Assembly (NCBI RefSeq): GCF_015864955.1 | Contig: NZ_JADYWE010000001.1 | Location: 1,984,001-2,048,000 of the forward strand | Reading direction: 5' to 3' | DNA length: 64,000 nucleotides | Source: Salinibacterium sp. NK8237 | GTDB taxonomy: Bacteria > Actinomycetota > Actinomycetes > Actinomycetales > Microbacteriaceae | Part shown: piece by piece, positions 60,332 to 64,000 of the stretch | How the letters are laid out: each line of letters opens with the position of its first letter | Position numbering within the stretch: position 1 is the first letter of the stretch | Made by a program: the position numbers and the translations under genes | Notes under the pieces: model-generated | What the model saw: the letters and a program-made list of their open reading frames with translations, nothing else | Told to the model about the DNA's origin: nothing | The model's database searches: none

Positions 60332-60930
60332 CGGACCAACCGTTCGTGTTGGCGCACGATGCGGAACCAGCTCTTCGACGTAAAGACGCCAAGCCATACC
60401 GCTCCCGCTCCGGCGATGAGGGTCGCGCTGCCGTAGGCAACAGCGAGCAGCACGTGGTGGCGTTCCGAGACGATCACGATGTCGACCGCAAGCTGCGCGT
60501 AGCTCGTCAGGGCGCCCAAGAATCCGACGGCGGTGAGCAGGCGGATCACGCGCATCCGCCTAGATTCTTGACGTTCGGCCAGACTCTGCAGCAGCAGCCC
60601 GAGCAGAAAGGGCCCAACGACATTGACGATCACGGTGCCGAGAGACAGCGTCTCCCAGATCGGAGTAGTCTGCGCGATGATAAATCGCACCGCAGCACCA
60701 AGCCCACCACCGAGAGCGGCGAGTGCAAGATGACGGGGGCGGATGCGGATCATCTCCGGCATCCCCACAACGGTGCGAGTGATCTCGATGTCGCTGTTCA
60801 TCGGCAGCCGGGCCCGCAGGCGCCGTCTCCAGCGCGGGAAATACCACGGCCGTCGGAGGGGTGCGCGAAGTTCGTCGGCGTCGGACTGCGTGCGGTCAGC
60901 CTGCGTCCGGTCGTCCGGGGCGTGGGGCAC
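60328..60930 (-). CDS. crcB: CrcB fluoride exporter subunit (first copy, divergent)
   Basis: The GTG at 60930 with GGAGA upstream (rather than the ATG at 61032) gives 200 residues: a long basic Arg-rich N-terminus (WRRRLRARLPM) and a CrcB core with GGGLGAAVRFIIAQT and VNVVGPFLLGLLLQS. The GGLTTFSTF motif reads GALTSYAQLAV, without the Phe-box. It therefore looks like the non-canonical partner of the following CrcB. There is no visible fluoride riboswitch upstream. Confidence 0.8.
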   Translation of the reverse strand: MPHAPDDRTQADRTQSDADELRAPLRRPWYFPRWRRRLRARLPMNSDIEITRTVVGMPEMIRIRPRHLALAALGGGLGAAVRFIIAQTTPIWETLSLGTVIVNVVGPFLLGLLLQSLAERQESRRMRVIRLLTAVGFLGALTSYAQLAVDIVIVSERHHVLLAVAYGSATLIAGAGAVWLGVFTSKSWFRIVRQHERLVR

Positions 60931-61021
60931 GGGGAAGTCTCCGGTCGTTGCTGTGGTTGTTGTTAAGAATAGCGAATGACAAGTCGTTACGTTTGGCCCC
61001 AAACAGGCGTATCGTGTCCCG

Positions 61022-62380
61022 GTGCACAACATCCTTCGCGGGACGGGTAATAAGCGAAAACTGGTTCATCCAGCGCAGCTCACCCTTCTCGGGTTTCTGA
61101 TCGGCATCACAGCAGGCACGGCCCTGCTGGCGTTGCCCATTTCGCGTACCGGTCCCGGCGGCGCCACTCTCGTCGAGGCATTCTTCACCGCGGTCTCTGC
61201 GATGTGCGTAACCGGCCACGTGATTGTCGATACGTCTACCTATTGGACGGGCTTCGGCCAGGTCGTCATCATGGTGCTCATCCAGGTGGGCGGCTTTGGC
61301 GTGATGACGTTCGCCTCCATCATCGGCATCGCGGTGGTTCGCCGCCTCTCGCTGCGCTCTCGCATCACGGCCGCGGCAGAGACGAAGAATGTTGGTTTCG
61401 GTGACGTGCGGTCGCTGGTTCTCGGTGTGCTCAAGATCTCGCTCATCATCGAAGGCGCTGGTGCGCTCATCCTCTTCTTCTGGTTCCTGCTTCGCTACGG
61501 CTACAGCGTGGGGGAGGCGGCGTGGTTTGCTCTCTTCCACGCGGTGTCGTCGTTCAACAACGCTGGCTTCGCGCTGTACAGCAACAACATGATGTCTTTC
61601 GTCGATGATCCGGTGGTCTCGCTCACCCTGTGTGCCGAAATCATCCTCGGTGGTCTCGGATTCCCGGTGATTATTCAATTGCTGCGTTATGGCGGCAACC
61701 GCCTCAAGTGGAGCATGAACACGCGCATCGTCGTTGCCGCGACTCCGCTGCTGCTCGTTGCCGGTGCCGTCTACATCACGCTCATCGAGTGGAACAATCC
61801 CGCCACCCTCGGCCCGCTCGACTGGCACACCAAGATCCTCGCCGGGTTCTTCCAATCCGTGCAGACCCGCACCGCCGGCTTCAACAGCATCGATATCGGC
61901 GCCATGAGCGAAGCGACCCAGTTCGGGATGACCGCTCTTATGTTCATCGGAGGCGGCCCGGCCGGCACTGCCGGTGGTATCAAGGTCACGACTTTCGCGG
62001 TGCTGTTCTTCATCCTCCTCGCGGAGGTGCGCGGAGACGGCGTCGTGAACGTTTTCGGCAAGCGACTGTCGCGCGCGGTGCATCGCCAAGCTATCGCGGT
62101 GGTCTTGCTGTCGGGGGGAGTCGTGGCGACATCCACGGTGACCATCATGCTGCTCTCGGGGCTGCCGCTAGGGCCCGTGCTCTTCGAGACGGTCTCGGCC
62201 TTCGGCACGGTAGGGCTCTCCGAGGGCATCACGCCTGAGCTGCCGGTGGCGGCGCAACTGATTCTTGCGGTGCTGATGTTTGTTGGCCGCCTTGGCCCGA
62301 TTGGTTTCGCTACCGCGCTCGCTCTACGTGAGCGCGCTGTCCTGTATGAACTTCCCAAAGAAAGGCCGATCATTGGCTAA
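61022..62380 (+). CDS. ktrB: TrkH/KtrB-type potassium channel subunit
   Basis: GTG start at 61022. The 452-residue protein has the four P-loop repeats of TrkH/KtrB, seen in SAMCVTGHVIVDTSTY, SSFNNAGFALYSN, QTRTAGFNSIDIG and AFGTVGLSEG, giving the K+ selectivity filter. It imports K+ together with KtrA, encoded next. It is divergent from the crcB pair by 91 bp. Confidence 0.9.
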   Translation: MHNILRGTGNKRKLVHPAQLTLLGFLIGITAGTALLALPISRTGPGGATLVEAFFTAVSAMCVTGHVIVDTSTYWTGFGQVVIMVLIQVGGFGVMTFASIIGIAVVRRLSLRSRITAAAETKNVGFGDVRSLVLGVLKISLIIEGAGALILFFWFLLRYGYSVGEAAWFALFHAVSSFNNAGFALYSNNMMSFVDDPVVSLTLCAEIILGGLGFPVIIQLLRYGGNRLKWSMNTRIVVAATPLLLVAGAVYITLIEWNNPATLGPLDWHTKILAGFFQSVQTRTAGFNSIDIGAMSEATQFGMTALMFIGGGPAGTAGGIKVTTFAVLFFILLAEVRGDGVVNVFGKRLSRAVHRQAIAVVLLSGGVVATSTVTIMLLSGLPLGPVLFETVSAFGTVGLSEGITPELPVAAQLILAVLMFVGRLGPIGFATALALRERAVLYELPKERPIIG

Positions 62381-63071
62381 ATTGCGCATGTTCTCTGGTT
62401 CGGATGCTTCGAGTGTGGCTGCCGCAGATTCGGTGGCGGTCATCGGGTTGGGCCGTTTCGGTCGCGCCCTCGCGCTGGAGCTGATGGCCAACGGCACTGA
62501 GGTGCTCGGCATCGACATGGATGAGTCGATCGTGCAAGAACTCAACGGCCAGCTCACCCATGTTGTTGCGGCCGACTCCACCCGCGAAGAGGTGCTTCAA
62601 CAGTTGGCGGTGCCCGAGTTTGACCGCGTGGTTGTCGCGATCGGAAGTGACATTCAGGCGAGCATCCTCACCACCTCACTGCTGTTGCGGTTCAACGTTG
62701 CCCACGTGTGGGCGAAAGCGGTGAGCGATGCGCACGGCACAATTCTGGAGCAGCTCGGCGTGAGTCACGTGGTTTACCCGGAAAAGGAAATGGGTCGCCG
62801 GGTCGCGCACCTCGTACGGGGTTCGATGCAGGATTACTTGGAGATCGGTGACGGCTTTTCGCTTGTGAAGATGGCGCCGCCGGCCAGCATTGTCGGTAAA
62901 ACTCTGGGCGAATCGCGCGTGCGCGCCACAGCGGGCGTGACGATTACCGCGGTGCGCCCGCAAAACGGTGCGTGGACCTACACCGACCAAGACACTCTGA
63001 TCGCGGCCGATGACACCATCCTTGTCTCGGGTTCGACCGACCGGGCAGAAGCCTTCAGCCTTCGTCGCTAA
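62373..63071 (+). CDS. ktrA: KtrA/TrkA-type potassium uptake regulatory subunit
   Basis: A TTG at 62373 (AAAGG upstream) overlaps ktrB by 8 bases; the ATG at 62388 is the alternative. The 232-residue protein has an RCK N-terminal Rossmann domain (VAVIGLGRFGRALALELMANG, VVAADSTREEVLQQL) and a C-terminal RCK-C domain (IVGKTLGESRVRATAGVTITAV). It gates KtrB by binding NAD/ATP. Confidence 0.9.
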   Translation: MAKLRMFSGSDASSVAAADSVAVIGLGRFGRALALELMANGTEVLGIDMDESIVQELNGQLTHVVAADSTREEVLQQLAVPEFDRVVVAIGSDIQASILTTSLLLRFNVAHVWAKAVSDAHGTILEQLGVSHVVYPEKEMGRRVAHLVRGSMQDYLEIGDGFSLVKMAPPASIVGKTLGESRVRATAGVTITAVRPQNGAWTYTDQDTLIAADDTILVSGSTDRAEAFSLRR

Positions 63072-63134
63072 TCGGCGCAACTGGGCGACACCGCTGGCTC
63101 ACGTGAATAGCAGCAAGAGGCTAGCGGCTAGCAG

Positions 63135-63779
63135 CTAACGCAGCGAGCTCAACCAGATTTCGCAGAGCGCCTGCCACGCTTCTGCTGGTGTGCCTTCTGC
63201 AAGGCCCAAGCCGTGCTTGCCGTCAGCGAAAACGTGCAGTTCGTGGCGCACTCCGGCCGCAGCCAGTGCCGCCGCGAGCGGGTAGGAGTGCTCCCCGACC
63301 GGAACGGGCTCGTCGGTGGCGGTGTGCCAGATGAACATGGGTGGGGTTTCGGGCGTCACCAGCAGCTCGACCGAGGTGTCTTCGCGAAGGTAGTGGTTGG
63401 CATCCAACCCGATGAGCTGTTCGCGAGACCCGGCGTGCGTCGGCGTCACCATGCTGACAACGGGGTAGCTGAGCACTGCAAAATCGGGGCGTTCCTCGGG
63501 CTTAGCGACGGGCGCGACGGCGGCGTGACCAGCCAAATGGCCGCCAGCGGAGAAGCCCAAAACGCCCACGAGAGGGGCCCCTAGCGCACGTTCCTTTGCA
63601 ATTTCAGACTGAATTGCCAGCAAAGGGGCTGGATGCTTCGTGCTAACGGGGTATTCGACGACGCGAGCATTCCAGCCAATCGATCGCAACCAGGCAGCAA
63701 CGGGCTCGCCTTCGTGGGGTGCAAGTCGCGAGTACCCTCCGCCGGGGAGAACAAGAATTGTGGGGAGGTTGGAAGCCAT
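63135..63779 (-). CDS. Alpha/beta hydrolase (esterase/lipase)
   Basis: The 214-residue protein has oxyanion PGGGYSRLAPHEGEP near the start, nucleophile GFSAGGHLAGHA (Ser in GxSxGG), an acidic residue in HTATDEPVPV, and the catalytic His in DGKHGLGL, as in BD-FAE-type acyl esterases. It likely deacylates small esters or deacetylates xylo-oligosaccharides. Divergent from the ATP-grasp gene starting at 63865. Confidence 0.85.
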   Translation of the reverse strand: MASNLPTILVLPGGGYSRLAPHEGEPVAAWLRSIGWNARVVEYPVSTKHPAPLLAIQSEIAKERALGAPLVGVLGFSAGGHLAGHAAVAPVAKPEERPDFAVLSYPVVSMVTPTHAGSREQLIGLDANHYLREDTSVELLVTPETPPMFIWHTATDEPVPVGEHSYPLAAALAAAGVRHELHVFADGKHGLGLAEGTPAEAWQALCEIWLSSLR

Positions 63780-63864
63780 TACTTAACTGTAAATTGTGCG
63801 AGACATTTCGGCTGAATCAACGCACGTACGAGCGAAACTGTTTCAATCGGCCTAGTGTCTGTAC

Positions 63865-64000
63865 ATGGCAGATTTGTTTGACGGATACACATCAAGCGCC
63901 TCCAAACGCACCGGACCAGCCGCGTGGGATGAGATGTTCTCTGCCGATAGCGAGATACGTCGCCCCTACCGCGAGATTCATGACGCGCTGGCGCAAATGA
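63865..64000 (+). CDS. Circularly permuted ATP-grasp type 2 family protein, partial
   Basis: The first 45 codons read MADLFDGYTSSASKRTGP, then WDEMFSADSEIRRPYREIHDAL, matching the N-terminus of DUF404/circularly permuted ATP-grasp proteins, which usually lie in an operon with a transglutaminase-like and an alpha-E domain gene. The gene runs beyond the window end. Identification rests on the short N-terminus only. Confidence 0.6.
   Translation, partial: MADLFDGYTSSASKRTGPAAWDEMFSADSEIRRPYREIHDALAQM

Noticed and set aside
60931..61021. Fluoride riboswitch before crcB
   Set aside because: The expected conserved crcB-motif segments were not found in the short gap before either possible start.
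1..64000. tRNA genes, rRNA genes, CRISPR arrays and insertion sequences
   Set aside because: Gaps longer than 60 bases were read for tRNA cloverleaf features, spaced repeats and transposase motifs; none was found. The only direct-repeat array is the 18-bp one at 35771.

Overview
The window is 64 kb of gene-dense, high-GC DNA with actinobacterial gene content: a fused CydDC exporter beside cydAB, F420/deazaflavin-dependent Ddn-like proteins, paired CrcB subunits, a KtrAB potassium system, a LuxR-type LAL regulator, and many GTG/TTG starts with 4-bp ATGA/GTGA overlaps. Codon use and gene types fit a Microbacteriaceae-like actinobacterium (inference; no marker gene such as rRNA is present). No tRNA, rRNA, CRISPR array or insertion sequence was recognised.

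Layout. 1-8.4 kb: an Lrp regulator (cut by the window edge) divergent from a DDAH-type hydrolase, a Ddn-like protein, an MFS exporter, LtrA, a VOC protein, an AbiE-type toxin-antitoxin pair behind a 32-bp palindrome, an acyl-CoA dehydrogenase-like protein and small unknown genes. 8.4-15.8 kb: cydA-cydB-cydDC (cytochrome bd and its assembly exporter), divergent from a BlaI repressor and M56 protease pair; two inverted repeats sit between them. 15.9-18.9 kb: a small membrane protein, an MFS transporter and an enolase-superfamily dehydratase/racemase. 18.9-25.5 kb: a GH29 alpha-L-fucosidase, a sugar ABC importer (binding protein and two permeases, no ATPase) and two related LacI repressors. 25.7-28.8 kb: an FMN-dependent alpha-hydroxy-acid oxidase, a GntR/FCD regulator and a Gfo/Idh/MocA oxidoreductase.

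28.8-44.1 kb is the most unusual part: a catabolic island with an orphan LeuC-like hydratase, a tandem-domain nitrilase, a complete Liv-type ABC importer, three SDRs, an FAD monooxygenase, a maleate isomerase/arylmalonate decarboxylase homologue lacking both usual cysteines, a Dabb protein, an isochorismatase-type amidase, an IclR regulator and a PrpB-type lyase. A 17-bp palindrome, TTYNCA-N5-TGNRAA, occurs at all three divergent promoters and ties these genes into one proposed regulon. The gene set suggests uptake, ring oxidation and C-N hydrolysis of an amide or N-heterocyclic compound, giving a substituted maleate/malate that is hydrated and cleaved; the substrate is unknown.

44.1-55.2 kb is a complete L-rhamnose locus: rhaB, rhaEW, rhaI, a LacI repressor, rhaM and the RhaTPQS importer, with three TGAATCGTTTCA-like operators and a strong terminator. 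55.2-64 kb carries housekeeping and transport genes: a 2-hydroxyacid dehydrogenase, a LAL regulator, a lipoprotein, a second Ddn-like protein, a CrcB pair, KtrB-KtrA, an esterase and the start of a circularly permuted ATP-grasp protein.
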